From Macrolepiota albuminosa (taxonomy: Eukaryota > Basidiomycota > Agaricomycetes > Agaricales > Agaricaceae): DNA of 64,000 nucleotides. The notes below the pieces were generated by a model. That model saw only the letters and a program-made list of their open reading frames with translations, ran no database searches and was not told the DNA's origin. The stretch covers positions 668,304-732,303 of the forward strand of contig JAMWFC010000114.1 of the NCBI GenBank assembly GCA_027475525.1, in the 5' to 3' direction. The position numbers and the translations under genes were made by a program. Numbering within the stretch: the first letter of the stretch is position 1; each line of letters opens with the position of its first letter. Shown piece by piece: positions 1 to 12,984 of this stretch.

Positions 1-1627
1 TACCCAGGTGGTGGCCGCAACACTTCGTACCAGACTCGTTCCAAATCACCATTAATGCCTTTCTTTCTGTGAATCTTGATAATTTTGACTGCTTTTCGCT
101 TCTCATGAAAGCTACAATGATCAAGCTGGCGAAGCCGGGGGCAGCGCTCAATAAGGTCAATGATTGCAACGTGCATACGTTCCTTCTCTGAACTGCCACC
201 GACAGCTTCCCAAAGTGCTGAGCCACGGAATACCTCGAGATTATGGAAACATGATAGAATATCCAATAGCTGAGACTGTCATGAAAATTGTTGTTTGTTA
301 TATCAGTCCTACAAGGAAGAATTAATCACCCACAAGTTCATATTCAATAATATCCCATCCAGTGGAACGGAATTGCATGTGTCTACCTGGTAACCAAAGC
401 CAAGTGATGCCAACAAACTTCTGTGCAGTAATTTGAAGCGATTCTAGAGAACGCACACTAGCAATTTTTAATTTTCGTAGAGATGAAGTGTCAAAAGTCT
501 GAAATCCTGTGAGATGACTAACGTCTGCATCCCATAAGTCGAGACATTCTATCGGCCTGCGGATTGAATCTGACATTTCTAGACCAGCCACAAGGCCCCT
601 ATTGCTAGACAAACACCTCAGGTTCGGAAGGGCGTCCGGCGGTAATAACGATGTGAGCACCGCATTCCACTTGAGCACTTCAATGGTCGTGTTACAATGA
701 AGAAATCCTGTTACAGAGTTTGCTATCACGCCACTGAGGCTCGTTGCATTAGCTCCCAAGGTCATAGGAAGTCCGACCCTTTTGAGGCGCGGAAGGTGAC
801 AGGTGTCCAAGCCATTCAGTTCCATAGGAACTTCCAAATGCTAATAAAAATAGTTGATGCCAGGCATGAATAAATATAACTGTAGGTCAAGCAGACCTCA
901 ATGTTAGGGGAACGTTGTATGAAACGGACAATGTGTGCAGCATTCGATTTGTTCGCCCAGACCGCTCCAAGCAAGGAAAGCGATTCTAGATTAGTAATAT
1001 TCCACAACTCAACGAGCCATTATCAGTTTACTTCAAGGGTGTTAAATCTCTGATATAACGCACTGGATATAACTGGCCATGAATTCCCCTTCCATCTCGG
1101 ACATGAACTCCACATTGTCCTCCAAGCATCAAATGCCGTAAATTCGGTGCTTGGCACAGTGATGACAGGATCATTTCTTCATGACGGTGATTCAATGTCC
1201 GTAGGCCCGCTTTGGAGTCCACCTCATATTGCCACACGAATGTGGTGAGCCTTTCCATGTGCTTCAAGGCCGTGCAAAGATTATCAATACGATTCTCTTC
1301 GTCGTCGTCCTGGAAGGAATTATTAGCTGGAGAGGCGGGGAACCGATCTGGCGCGGTGTAGTCTTGACGCGCACAGATTTGAACTTCACGGATGTTGCGA
1401 GCGAGATCGGCCCGCTGTGCAAGATGAGCCCACATTGCATACATTGGGGTACGAATGCGAATTTTGCGATACTCTGTATGGTTTGGGATTATGATACTAG
1501 CGTTGGCTTGCGAAGTGAACGCCAGAGACAGCAGGTCTGTGACTTGATCAATCTCAGAAAGGAACGCTTCGATTACTTCAAGCGGCAGCAAGGAAAGAGA
1601 TCTAGAGAAATTATGTGCGTGTGCCAT
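1..1627 (-). CDS. F-box/LRR-type protein, 3' part cut by window edge
   Basis: Start is the ATG at 1627. The N-terminus (LSLLPLEVIEAFLSEID, then a hydrophobic TDLLSLAFTSQ segment) resembles an F-box, which in fungi recruits substrates to SCF ubiquitin ligases. The rest holds leucine-rich stretches (ITNLESLSLLG, LPRLKRVGLPM, LPNLRCLSS, SLRKLKIASV) as in agaricomycete F-box/LRR proteins. I read four exons: about 1627-1064 (donor GTGCGT), 1007-897 (donor GTCTGC), 840-334 (donor GTGGGT) and 275 to beyond the left edge; translation stays open across these joins. The last exon encodes NLEVFRGSALWEAVGG and a basic segment (HEKRKAVKIIKIHRKK). No stop is visible, so the C-terminus is missing. The F-box call rests on pattern and gene shape; substrate unknown. 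Confidence 0.6.
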
Positions 1628-1998
1628 TGGGAGAAATGTGCCTGGGGCCGCCAGACCGAACCTGACCCACTCTCACAATGTAGTTATGTGAGAGTCATGT
1701 GAGATTCGTGATGATTTGAAACCCCGATGTACTTTACTTTTCGCCTTCATCGCCCAATAAGTACAACGCAACAAATAGATGCGTTCAGTTATGAATTCTT
1801 TTACTGATCAGGTTTCGGTTATGTATGTTTCTGTAGCCAACGAACGTTAAAGAACAGAGATTCAATCAACAATGCACGACAATTGGATGACGTTTCAAGA
1901 AAAAGCTCTCAAGGTCGGACCACTCGCTAACTTGGTTTACTAAGTAAGACTAGATATTCCTGACCGTTTCAAAACTGAATTATATTGTCAGCGAATGC
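1628..1998. other. Intergenic stretch, no gene seen
   Basis: Upstream of the F-box gene and downstream of the endoglucanase. I see no conserved ORF or repeat; it probably holds the F-box gene promoter and the endoglucanase 3' end. Confidence 0.5.
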
Positions 1999-3907
1999 TC
2001 AGTGCACAAGGTAAGGAAACAACGTACCCGCTGGAATGTTGGGCCGGATAGCATTAGCCCAAACAGTGTTGAAAGCGCTAGTTCCAAGATGAGTTCAAAA
2101 AGAAACCGGCCACGAAGGAAGAGGGGATGACATACTCAGGTTGGCCCTTGTCATTGAGCATTCCAGGCTCAAGGCTGCCTGTATCTGTACCGCAGCAAGG
2201 CGAGGAGGTGCCCCAAACTGTAGAGTGGCTCGTGACCCCTTCTAGGAAGGATGAGGTACGACTTACGAGGACCAGCAGCCCAGATCGACCAGCCAATGTA
2301 TTCGTCATTCTCTTCCATGTAGTTAAGCATCTCGTCAATCATCTAGGAAACGTCTTTCAGGCTCAAATAAAGGCAAGACACTCTTACGAACCTGGAAGCA
2401 GACCTCATTATTTCCTCCTCCAAACTCAGTGATCATGGCCCTGTACCGATGTCAGTAATTATTATGTCCGACATCATAAGGAAGCTGCTTCTTGCTTCAG
2501 GTTGTTTTCTTGTAACCAAGTCGTCAGAGCCGCGAGGTTCGAAGGTGCTATAGATTAAACGTCAGTCGCGTTCGATCGTAACTAATTTCGGAAATACCTG
2601 GCTGAGTGCAATTATCATGGGATCCGGAAAAATCGACGTCTAATCCAGCTAGCTGTCAGGCAGGCAGAGGAAACTGCAAAACAATCACTGGCCAAGATAC
2701 TATGATCAAAGCGGTGGAAACTATAGATGAACGTGATTAACGGTTTAACGTACGTACTTCATGTATATCAATTGCAAAGTTATTGAGAGGATCTCTGAGC
2801 ATGTTCATGAAGTCACTCGAAGGAGCGTCATTGTTTCCCGTAACTTGAGTCCAAGAGTGGCCACCAGTGAATCCGTTGCCTGGTGCAAGGATGAGCTGTT
2901 CCGCTCCAACAGAACGTATGCCATCGATGGCAGCCTGGTTATTTTCTAACACGAGTTCAGTAGACTTAGAAGAGGCAAGGAGGAATCAGAATCACGATAG
3001 GAATGACGAAAAATTGAGATACCATGTCGTGAGGCTCATTGTTGATGCCAAACACGACCTTCGGATTCGTCTTAAAGCGGCTCGCCAGCTCTGCCCAAAA
3101 CTCGCCGAACTGTTCGGTCGTGGCTGCAGTGGGATCTGAAGAGTCTCCTATGACCTGAACAAGAAATTGTCACATAGTCAATCGATATAATAAAAGTACA
3201 TACGCTACCAGAGAAAGGTTGTTGAGACGGATCGCTGGTAGCTGTGAGCTATTAAAATAGAGGTTACAAAGGAGGCTTACTTGTAACGCATATAATTGTG
3301 GGGGTCAATCAACGCGTATGCCCCTTTTGTGAGTGTGATGTAATTGATCGCGTCCGCATATTCAGCGAAGTACTAGAAAAAGTTACGCTAAGCTGTGATA
3401 TGCCAAACCTTTCAATGAATACTAACTGTTTCGTTGAATTGGCTACCCAGCCCAAAAGAAAGAGGACACATGCGTTCCATGAGAAAGGTGACACGGTACT
3501 AACTGTTTCGTTGAATTGGCTACCCAGCCCAAAAGAAAGAGGACACATGCGTTCCATGAGAAAGGTGACACGGAAGAAATTGATTTTCTCTTGGTCGACG
3601 AAGATATCTACAGTAGACTATATTACCATAGATGAGCAAGGGTGACTTATGGGTGCAGATCGAACAAACCTTATTTATGAACGCGTAATTTACGCCAAAA
3701 CGGCCAGGAAGACCGAATCCTGGGGTGTCAACAGGCGCAAAAACGCCAAATTCGCCTCCAGACTCGGGGGAAGGTGTCAATAGGCGAGTGAAGAACTAGA
3801 TGATCCTAAAAACTCACCTCATTAACTCCTGCGTAGAGAATGGTGGCGTGAGCTATGCAGAGAGCAGCAAGGAAAACGAGAGGTCGGAGCATCGACGAGA
3901 GAATCAT
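1999..3907 (-). CDS. Secreted endo-beta-1,4-glucanase, glycoside hydrolase family 5
   Basis: Retaining cellulase that cuts internal beta-1,4-glucan bonds outside the cell. The first exon (3907-3818) encodes a signal peptide (MILSSMLRPLVFLAALCIAHA). Later exons give, in order, ESGGEFGVFAPVDTPGFGLP, FRVTFLMERMCPLSFGLG, DAINYITLTKGAYALIDPHN, FGINNEPHDM with the acid/base Glu near 3030, an LILAPGNGFTGGHSW segment, AMITEFGGGNNEVCF with the nucleophile Glu near 2430, YIGWSIWAAG-like sequence, then WGTSSPCCGTDTGSLEPG. A last intron (donor GTATGT) leads to FNTVWANAIRPNIPA and a stop at 1999. There is no CBM1 visible. At 3420-3573 an exact 77-bp duplication interrupts the MERMCP exon. The flanking intron GTTAGT...TTTCTAG then joins cleanly to YFAEYADAIN once one copy is ignored, so the gene is very likely intact. 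Confidence 0.85.
3420..3573. repeat. Exact 77-bp tandem duplication in the GH5 exon (probable assembly artefact)
   Basis: 3420-3496 and 3497-3573 are identical. They double an exon segment encoding FLMERMCPLSFGLGSQFNE, which the GH5 family contains once. The period matches that of 32 other duplications in the window. Confidence 0.85.
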
Positions 3908-3940
3908 AGTCCCACATCTTTACTGGGAAAACCCTGAGTC

Positions 3941-3950
3941 TTATATATAC
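3941..3950 (-). promoter_or_regulatory. TATA box of the GH5 gene
   Basis: GTATATATAA on the minus strand, about 35 bases before the ATG at 3907. This implies a very short 5' UTR or a start close to the ATG. Confidence 0.55.
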
Positions 3951-4701
3951 CGCAGCTGGAAGACACCCCAGTACGTAACCAAACACAATGTCATGATTGA
4001 AGCCTGAATCACTCCAAGGATATGCCGACGAATGTCCCCAGGTTTTAGTGGAGTCTCACTTGTTCTGATCTCTCCAATAGTGAGAAAATCAAGTCCTTGC
4101 TTTAAGGGACTGAATCCTTGTGTCAGTGGTCTCCACGAGTCAAGGACGTATCAATGAAAAAAGTACCACCATGTGAACTTCACAAACTTGTGACCAGTTG
4201 AGAGTGAAAAGAATCGGGACGATGGATGTTTTTGTATGGAAATTCTCAGGCGATGCTGTGGAGTGTCTAACATTTACTCATTTAAGTCCATGGCGAGGAT
4301 GTGCTTCTAACCTCTCTCTCACGTCTTGTATGCCAGATTGTTATCCAGTGCGATATCATTGATGTTTGTCCATGATTTTGAGTCGATGGCAATCTGTTGT
4401 GGATTATTCCGAATTACCAGTCACCAGGTAAAAACATTGAGGAACAAGAGAACACACAGAAAACGTCAATATTGACCAATGTCCTTGAATCACTGAAGTT
4501 GCAATAGTACTGGCGAATCCCAACTCAAGACCGAAGAACTATATTTTGTTTCTGACTAGTCTGTTTCCCGTTCCTCGTTGTGAGTAGTGCGATTTCAATG
4601 TCTTCGTGTTACAAATATAGGCATCTGTATCTGCACTTTGTCGGCGATATAGTACGACTGGTTGAAGCTCAAGTGTAAGAATGTACCTGGGAAATGGTTG
4701 A
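3951..4701. other. Intergenic stretch, no gene seen
   Basis: Upstream of the cellulase and downstream of the pyruvate dehydrogenase gene. It should carry the cellulase regulatory region. I found no further ORF and no clear repeat. Confidence 0.5.
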
Positions 4702-6231
4702 TCAAACGTCGTCATTAAGTAGAATGAATTTGAAGCATACTTCTCTGCGCTCACGTCCCCTCCTTGACGACGTAACTTCACCATCATCGTAGACATCCTT
4801 CCACAAGTCCTCTTCCGGAGGCTCTGGAGCAGCTTTGGCCTCTTCGACAGCTTCATTAATGGTATCCTTGACTTCTTTCTCGATTTCCTACATTGTCGCA
4901 TCAAACGAGAAAAACTCAAGCAACAGTGATAATGGAGTGACCTTCAAATCATCATTAGTGCCCAAACCCCAACTTACAATGTAACGTGCAAGTCCGCGAA
5001 TGGGGTCCTTGGTGCTACGCATTTGTTGTACCTCTTCATGAGTTCGATAGGTGGTCCCAGGATCAGACATTCTAGACTTTTAAGCGAGAAAACTATCGAA
5101 AGACGGAGACACTCACGAATGACCAGCATAGCGGTACGTCACAAACTCGAGAATGAGAGGCCCTTTTTTGTCTTCCACCGCCCATTTCCTAGCGTGAAGA
5201 ATGGCTTGACGCGTAGCCAAGACATCCATACCGTTTACCTTAATAGTAGATGTTGAGCCGAAAGTAAACTATGTGATGTCATTGTTGGGACTTACCTGTA
5301 TACCGGGGATGTTGTCACCACGCGTATAATAAAGGGGATTCGCAGAGCTACGTTCTGACGATGTGCCCATCCCATACTGGTTATTCTCACAGATGAAGAC
5401 AGTTGGCAGCTCCCATAACTTAGCCTGTAGAATATCGAGACATTGATAAGGAACCATAAGGTGTGAATCAAACGAAGCTCATACCATGTTAAAAGCTTCT
5501 TCCACCTGCCCTTGGTTGCTCGCGCCATCTCCGTACAGGACGAAAGTCGCTTGCGCTTCATTCATGTATTTCTGTGCAAAAGCAATTCCAGTCCCAACGG
5601 GAACATGAGCACCAACAATCCCATGCCCTCCAAGAAACGTCTGTGTGAACATGTGCATGGATCCACCTTTGCCATGCGATATGCCACTTCTACGGCCGAG
5701 AAGTTCACCGAAGACCTGTGCGACGGTCCCGCCTCGAAGAATGACAAAAGGGTGGCAACGGTATGCTGTAATGATGCGATCATTGTCTTGAACACCATGC
5801 TCTGTACCGACTGACACCGCTTCCTAAAGACGAGCTTTAGAGAGTATGTACGGCAAAAACATGCGTAGAGATACCTGTCCGGTCGAGAGATGGCAGAATC
5901 CACGGATTAAACGTGATCTATACAAGCCTTCTGCCGCCATTTCCATCCGGCGAATCATCTGCATCTGTCTATACATTGTGAGCAACTCCTCTTTCGTTAC
6001 GTGAGCTTCTAGATTTGGTGGGTCGCATTTAAATGAATGAAAAGAGTCCTCATGAAGTTTCACAGCAAAGGGCTTGCTACGATGAGCTTTGTTTCGGAGT
6101 CTTGCCGTGTCTGCACCTAGCTGAAGTGACCTGACACCGCGAGGTTTTCCATAGTTAGATTGTCCTTGAAGTAGAGCTGCAATTGAACTTGGAACTGTGC
6201 GTAAAATTTTGTTTCTGGCCAAAAGAGGCAT
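4702..6231 (-). CDS. PDA1: Pyruvate dehydrogenase E1 component, alpha subunit, mitochondrial
   Basis: E1-alpha with E1-beta decarboxylates pyruvate using thiamine diphosphate in the mitochondrial PDH complex. I prefer the ATG at 6231 ([20 protein letters not shown]), which gives a basic amphipathic targeting sequence; an upstream ATG at 6300 is less likely. Exons encode [73 protein letters not shown], the ThDP/Mg motif [64 protein letters not shown] (the phosphorylation-loop region) and a C-terminus ending near [10 protein letters not shown]. There are at least six short introns. The 77-bp artefact does not affect this gene. The last few residues depend on whether a final GTATGC intron is used, so the stop at 4702 is tentative. 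Confidence 0.9.
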
Positions 6232-6655
6232 AGTCGACGCAAAAAGCTTGTAGAGGTGTGGACGGATGATGTCATTGAAACAGCCACAAATAATGAGCAT
6301 GATATGGTTTCTATTGTCCCAATTGATTAATATGTGAAGAAATCAATCAAAGGGATGAAATGCACACACAGAAGAATAACCAATTATACGGGTTCTAGAA
6401 AGGTCAATATAATTATACAAAGTGCCTTACGAGCCTACTCAGTTGAAGTAATTAAATGTGATACAAATTGCTAGATGTGGTCATGAAATACAGTGAATAA
6501 TATGATAGGTAGGTAGCTTTATTGGGCATTTGTTCAATATCCTGAGATTACACAACTATTTAAATGCATCGAATGAGCATAAAAAAATCACTATAGACAA
6601 AGAAATCTCACCGTATGGTGGCAACCCACTGAAGAAAGTGTTTCTTCCAAAACCT

Positions 6656-9276
6656 CTATAATGACGCTACAGACAACGCAGGCTGTTCCTTCCCCAACAC
6701 CTCATCCGCCTCTACACATTCACCAGGATTCCTGAATACCCTCAACGGGATATGTCCGGGCATAAGCGTGCGCGCGAGGTGCACCCGTGCCTGCAGTGCA
6801 ACTCTCCTCTTCTCGCTTTCTGTCATCTTCGACCCTGACGAAGTAGAAGACAAAGTCGAAGACTTCGACAGCACCGACCCGTCCGGCGCATGGATAACAG
6901 GGACAGGATTATTACTGTTATAATAACTATATGCGCTGGGAGGTGGGCAGGCGAACGTGGAAGAGCCAGCGGATGGCTTCACCGGTTCGGGCTCGGCGGT
7001 GAGAGGGGTAGATGTGAAGTAGTTGCCGCTGGTTTCGTTGCGGGATGTTGAGGATGTGACGCTGCTACTTAATAAGTTTGACAGCGTCCTTGTTCTTCGA
7101 ACACGTGGCCGCATCATGTCTTCTTTTGAGATAGCGACACCGAGGGCCTTCCAGCCGGTGGGGTCATCAATGGGGTCGCCAGTCTCTACGTCGCGAAGGA
7201 ATACTGCGAGAATTTGTTGAGGACGTTCACGAGCGAGTCTTGGATCGTGGTCAGCATGAGACGTAGCAGTGGTACAAGGAACAACTCTCACTCCGCGTAG
7301 AGCTCCATATCCTGCTCTCCCGTGTCTCCAATGAGGATGAACCGTGACTCAGGAAAGGAGTCAAGGACGTCAACTACGCCTGCACGCTTACGCGTCGCAG
7401 GTGCAGTGAGTAGGCTGTGGAATATTGAACGGCCAGCGTAAGACTTCAACCTGATCGAGCCTGGAAGTAAAATGAGGACTTTGCTATCGAAATATACTAG
7501 TCTTACCTGGAGGCAGATGCGAAATTTGGAAGAACTCGTTGACAATAGGAAGGAGCTCGAACGGTCCATTCGACTGTGGTCAAGAAGATCAGCAAAGCTC
7601 AGTGGATAGGTCAAGGAAAAACGTACTACATAATGGAACCGAACACCCTTATTCCACAGCGACGTATACCACTCTCCCATCCCAGGGATAATATTCTCCT
7701 TCAAATCCTTCACAAATACGTTGTGGAAAACTACACGCGCTCCATGCAATATGTTCGACAATTTGACAGTATCATCGATATCTGAGATGACACGAATCGG
7801 CGAATGGGAGATAGGAATGCGCAAGGTCTTGATCGGCGAGACCGGCGCGTCCTGAGTACCCTGTACAGCAGTGGTGGTGGGGGGGCCGTTCCTATTACGG
7901 CTATCGATGTTCGATGACGGAGGCAGAGGCTGTATCTGCGCAGCAACAAGCAAGTCATGTTCCTCGAGCTTATCCCCAAACGCGATATGGAGTGCGCTAG
8001 GATTCTGGCATAGATCCTCCCACTTGATTACGAAATGCGCTTGGAAGCTGCCGTCAACACCAGTGACGACGTCCTGTGCGCCGACAGGCCCATAACTGCT
8101 AGATTCTTCATTTATTGCCTCTTTCTCGTCTTCGGCTTCGGTAGGAGAGGTGTAATGATGGGGCGATCCAAAAAGGTGTATGCGAACTGTCCTTGATGCG
8201 AGAACGGTGGACCAGAAGGGCTGAAGGCGCTGTTCCAGATTGTCGTGGAGCTTGCGAAGGGTTTCTGCGGGTATAGACGGGCCCGCCTCACGGTTGGGGA
8301 GGGTAATTTCAGGAACATCTTGAGAGCTGAGTTTTGAAGGATTGTCTGGTGTGAAAAAGCCAGGGTTCGAGGAGCTTCTGGAATTCGTAGAAGTTGAGCT
8401 GCATGGTTCGGGTGATTCTGTCTTGACGCGTTCGAGTTGACGCTCCAGCGTATCAAGTACATAATCTTCTGTGATTTCATCTGGTCGAGGAGGAAGATTC
8501 TTCTGTCGAAGTAGTGCTTCAGTTGAGGGCGATAATCGAATCAATGGTTCGGGTTCGATGGCGTCTGCGGTAATCTTTGGTAATGATGCAAAACCTGCGA
8601 AATGTTTAGCACACAATCAAAAACAGACTTTGGAAGTTGAAAAAGGAAGATAAAGATTTTCATTCGAAAACGATGAATGACCCTTGCGATATCTCAAAAG
8701 GTCATTTCTAGCATCCACGCCACGCGAGTTTTCAAACACATCCTTTCGAGCGTCGAGCTGCGAGTTCTCTGGATCGCAGTAAACGCAGCACTTCACGACA
8801 TTGATATCATGATGAAATACCGTACCTTTTGCCAGCCTGATAAACGTCCGTTGCGAACGACTAGCGTTTTCCAATGAACGATGGCTTATTGCAAAGCCCG
8901 AGACGAAAACTTCCACTTCAAAGGCGCCTGCACAGATTGAGACAGTTGAAATGCGTATTTGAAGATAAGAACAAGTAAAAGTACCTTGAACATCGCCGCT
9001 AGATGTTTTCCTGTATCGCCGCACAGCCCAGCCCGGAAATAGATTCAGAGTTTCATTGCTCAATCTATTTACTCCATCGTCAGGTCCTTTCATGAGCCTC
9101 AATTTTTGGCCAGCCCATGCTCGCCAGCCTTTTCGACCTCCTTCCTGGCCATCCGTATTGCCGGCTTTGGACGAAATTTTGGCCCGAGCGATATTGACGT
9201 AGTCCCAACTCAGGGACGAAACCCGCGACGACGCGGAGGAAATGAATCTCCAGGACGATGACATGTCTTCAGACAT
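6656..9276 (-). CDS. App1-like phosphatidate phosphatase (DUF2183 family)
   Basis: Homologue of yeast App1, a Mg-dependent phosphatidate phosphatase at actin patches and endocytic sites. Start is the ATG at 9276 (MSEDMSSSWRFISSASSRVS). The catalytic HAD-type motif is VISDIDDTVKLSN near 7780, followed by FVKDLKENIIPGMGEWYTSL, RLKSYAGRSIF and FILIGDTGEQDMELYAE. An intron after ELYAE (donor GTGAGA, branch GCTGAC, acceptor CCAAG) joins to LARERPQQILAVFLRDV, the usual family continuation. The N-terminal region has the GWAVRRYRK and FEVEVFVSGFAI segments. The C-terminal tail past 7000 is Ser/Pro-rich and probably disordered, like the SH3-binding tail of App1. A decayed partial copy of this gene lies at 12985-14130. 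Confidence 0.85.
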
Positions 9277-9628
9277 TGTAGCGGAAGGGAGACAAGGAGT
9301 TCATCGCGCCAGTTACTGGTGACGCACCTAGGAGTCAATTCCCAAAATCGTCATTCACACGTGTCCTGAAAATAAATTGTTACACATACGACAGGTGGCA
9401 CACAGAAATCTTTCATGGCTATGCCACCACTAGAAGATGGTGTCCACGCAAAATAAATAAATCAATATTGATGAGAGAAAAGCGCCACTTTCCCGGTCAG
9501 TGATCAATGATCTCTAGCCTGGGACTATTGGGCCTCAGTTTCCCCAGGCATCAGTAGTCTTTTTGGGGGCTGAGAACAACGAAAGAAGACGGTTCGTAAT
9601 CGAATAAGAATATGGAAAGAGCCTGAGC
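9277..9628. other. Intergenic stretch, no gene seen
   Basis: Upstream of the App1-like gene and downstream of the kinase-like gene. No ORF or repeat that I can support. Confidence 0.5.
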
Positions 9629-11985
9629 TCAACAACGCGGCTGCGTCCTGACAAGCGCTGTCTCTTCATAGGTAACACCCTCTACCTCCAAATACTCAAA
9701 CGCATCATTGGCATCGTACGGTCTGCTATTATCAGGAGTCCCCAAAGTCCTTTGAGGCTCCCACGGCAGTTCTCTACCATCCAAAAGGTCAATCAAATGA
9801 GCCATCTCTCGCTCCCGAGACGGCTCAGAAGCGGCGATATCAGCCATGTCGAAGTCGAAGATGCCGACGGAACCGTCATCTTTAACTGCCATATTCATGA
9901 TTCGCACGTCACGATGGCGCACGCCTGCTGCGTGAATCGACTGGAGGACATCGATGAAACCCTGCCTGGATGAATGTCAGATTTGGGATTTCAGTGATTA
10001 AAGTTGGTTGGACACACCTCTCTTCCGGCGAGACTTGTATAGCACCAGACTTTAGGAGCGGACGCTGCCATAGCGCTTCCCCAACATCACTCATGACAAG
10101 AATCGCCGCCTTGACCCCATGATCAGAATAAATCCCAAATACACGAGGTATGCCCTTGACGCCAGACACCTTGAGATGCTCGTATACTTTATACTCATTC
10201 TGCAGGCGTGTGATGGCCTTAGGCTCTGTAGCCAGCTTGACGACAATATTAGAGTATGTCCGAGGTTTACCATCTCGTCCAAGAAACTCGAGGGTGGCTC
10301 TATGAGCATGCCCAGTTGAGCCGTCGCAGAGTGCAGAGGTGAGCGTTACCACGAAATAATCTTTGGGGCTGCGAATTTTGTCTTTCTTTTTGGGCTTAGA
10401 GTCAGGCTTGTCATTTTTCCAAAAGGATGATGGCGCAGGAGAGTTGTAATGGAGATATTGAACGCGCAGGAGAGCCAGACATCGGCCCTCTAACTCGTCG
10501 TCTATTTCCTGTCTTCATTGATTGGTCGGGGTTGTAGTTTGAACCAGAAAAAACGACGTACGTCTAGAACCCTACGCGCATCAAGCCTACGAAGAGACTC
10601 TCTCGCTGAAGCAGCTCTAGTCCGGGGACGTTTTCTGGGACTCGAAGTTGAAACATCTTCGCTGCCGCACTTCCGCTTCAACTTCTTAAACCTCTCCTCC
10701 GGCGTGACGACTTCTACCTCAGGCTGACACGATTGTTGTGCGAGTAGAGACTCTTTGGCAATGATATGGCGAGTCCTTTCTAGTGCGTCCTCAATAATAG
10801 AGAGATACAATCCCAAGTGAAGTTTCGTGTAGGACGGGTTTGCACACTTCGGAACATCAATGATCTCTGAAATAAACAACGTCTGACTCTCGCGATGTCG
10901 ATAACCGATTCGCTCATGGTTGGCACAATTAATGACAATGAAAGTCGCGTCGACCTCAACTGCTCGCGCCCATGCCTGAGGGATATTCGTGAGCAAGACG
11001 AGTCACAATGTAGAAGTGAAAAAAAAGTACGAACATGAAGCAACATGGATTTAGAAAACTCCTGTGCATCGTCCTTCTTAAAGTGCGGACTCGCGTGAGG
11101 AAGGGTAACCTTAATCCATCGAGTTCCGTTCTTACAAGCGTTATGTTCTCGAGCGGGAATGCGGGAGCTCCGCCGACGTCCACGGTTCAACGACGCAACT
11201 GAATCCCCCCACGCCGTATTAATAGCGTCTTGTGGAACTAGAGGTCCAATTTTTTCTGATCGGCATCCTGGCACAGATGTATGTGATCCGGAATTGAAAG
11301 GTCGCGAAATATGCTTGTCAATATCTCTGAGTCCTCGCTCCGACTGCGCGTCGCCCTCAGAATAGAAATGGAACACCGCGAGCTGAGGGAACAATCTGGC
11401 AGCCTTATTCAACAACTCTCGCCGCGATTTCTCCATCGTATCCCATGCCGCTCGAGCGGGTAATGAGGTCTTGTCATCGGGATCTATACGGAAGGACAGT
11501 CCAGCATTTTCATGCATAGAGTAATTTCTCGGATGTCTCGTATGTGAGAGATCACATCGCGCAAACTTGAGGCTAGATGTCCACCAAGGTGCGTGCGGAT
11601 GGAGCGAGAGCATGGATGCAATAGGGTTTATATAGTTGGCTATGGCCGACTTGTACACTTCGCTGACCGCTTTCCCATCGCTGACGTGTTTGATATTCGT
11701 AGGCGACCGTAAGAGAACGTGCGAACCACCGGTTGGCAAAGCCACTCCGTCAGCTTGAATTTTGTTCATAGCACAGTCGACGACTTTGGCCAGGTTTGCA
11801 GTGAGAGACGGTAATGGGGCAACTCGCTTCAACGAGAGTTGATCGTCGACATGAAAGTCATAAAACGCAATTGGTGTCCCAGCGGGGTCGCATGCAAGGG
11901 CGTCTGGATTTTGAGGTAGGGGATTGGGGGTGTAGTTCAATAATTGTTGAATTGCAGCATTGAGATTTTCGCGGGCAACCTGCAT
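9629..11985 (-). CDS. Kinase-like fungal protein
   Basis: The N-terminal half (start ATG 11985, MQVARENLNAAIQQLLNYTP) has no domain I recognise. It runs to FSKSMLLH, then a GTTCGT...CTCAG intron to AWARAVEVDATFIVINCAN. A basic linker follows (KKLKRKCG, SPRKRPRTRA, nuclear-localisation-like). The C-terminal half is kinase-like: TLTSALCDGSTGHAHRATLE in the glycine-loop position, NIVVKLA with the Lys, NEYKVYEHLKVSGVKGIPRV, a catalytic loop VRHRDVRIMNMAV matching HRDxxxxN, and GIFDFDMAD where a typical kinase has DFG. Stop at 9629. Four exons fit GT...AG introns in frame. Basidiomycetes carry expanded families of such proteins (for example FunK1-type), but I cannot place this one, and the altered DFG makes activity uncertain. 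Confidence 0.65.
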
Positions 11986-12984
11986 CGTAAAATGAAGTGA
12001 AAATTTCAAGAACGATCTTTTAACTAGAATCCTCACCTTAATTGTTATTGAAAGCAAGATCTTGCAGGAGTCCGGCGATATGGTGAACAATGGTTACCTT
12101 GTCGAAGTACGGTTTGGCCCTGAGCGCTATGACCATTGCGCCGGATCGAGAAACTTAGCACGGCATGCAAGCGATATCATTCTACACTCTGGTCGCTGGA
12201 CAGAGCATTGAACAACTTATACTTCGTATGATTGAGACTATGCAAAGAAATTAGAATGGTAGCCGTGAAAGTTTTGTTAAGGAAGACGAGTACGCTACCA
12301 CAAAATCACACGATCAAAGTGATCAGAAAGGGAATCACCGAGAATTAGCAGGGTCCTGTCCACTCCACTGTTCGTAATAACCCCCGAACTTTGGGAATCA
12401 GCGATTAAAACGCGAAATTTTCTCTGCCTACGATTCCGCCGAGGAGAATTCGAACACTCCTTGGGAGTGCAATGAACTAATTACATAAATCCAAACTCCC
12501 TCACACCACTCCTCACAATTGACACCATATACTATCTAATCTCGATCTGTCACTTTCCAAAACAAAGGGCCCATAAATCCGGCGTAAATAACTTCAATGG
12601 CCACTACGTCGGGTCACCCAGAAAAAAGTCATACTCGAGCTTTCCTATTCTCGAGGCATTATACGTTCATTGCCTTCAAGTCTCCTGAATTTGAATGGTC
12701 AAATGTCCTCGCATGTACAAACGTTTTTTAAAGTATCTGCGAGCACTGATGCTCGCGTGTAAATGTCCTGGACTTAGAGATACGTTGACATTTTCTGAAC
12801 GGCCATTTCAGTGGTGAGCAATCTATACAGGAGGCTATTGTCATTATGGTACATCTCACCCATTGTATTTCAATGACAGAACCAGCGCCAGAACAACTCG
12901 CCGTGCACCTACGGGATTCAGATTGCTGGTTGCCACTTTTTTCATCAACCTATTTCTCATCTGTTACTTCGGCAGGGGGGAGAT
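11986..12984. other. Intergenic stretch, no gene seen
   Basis: AT-balanced sequence upstream of the kinase-like gene. I see no supported ORF. Around 12900-12984 it grades into the decayed App1 copy. Confidence 0.45.
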
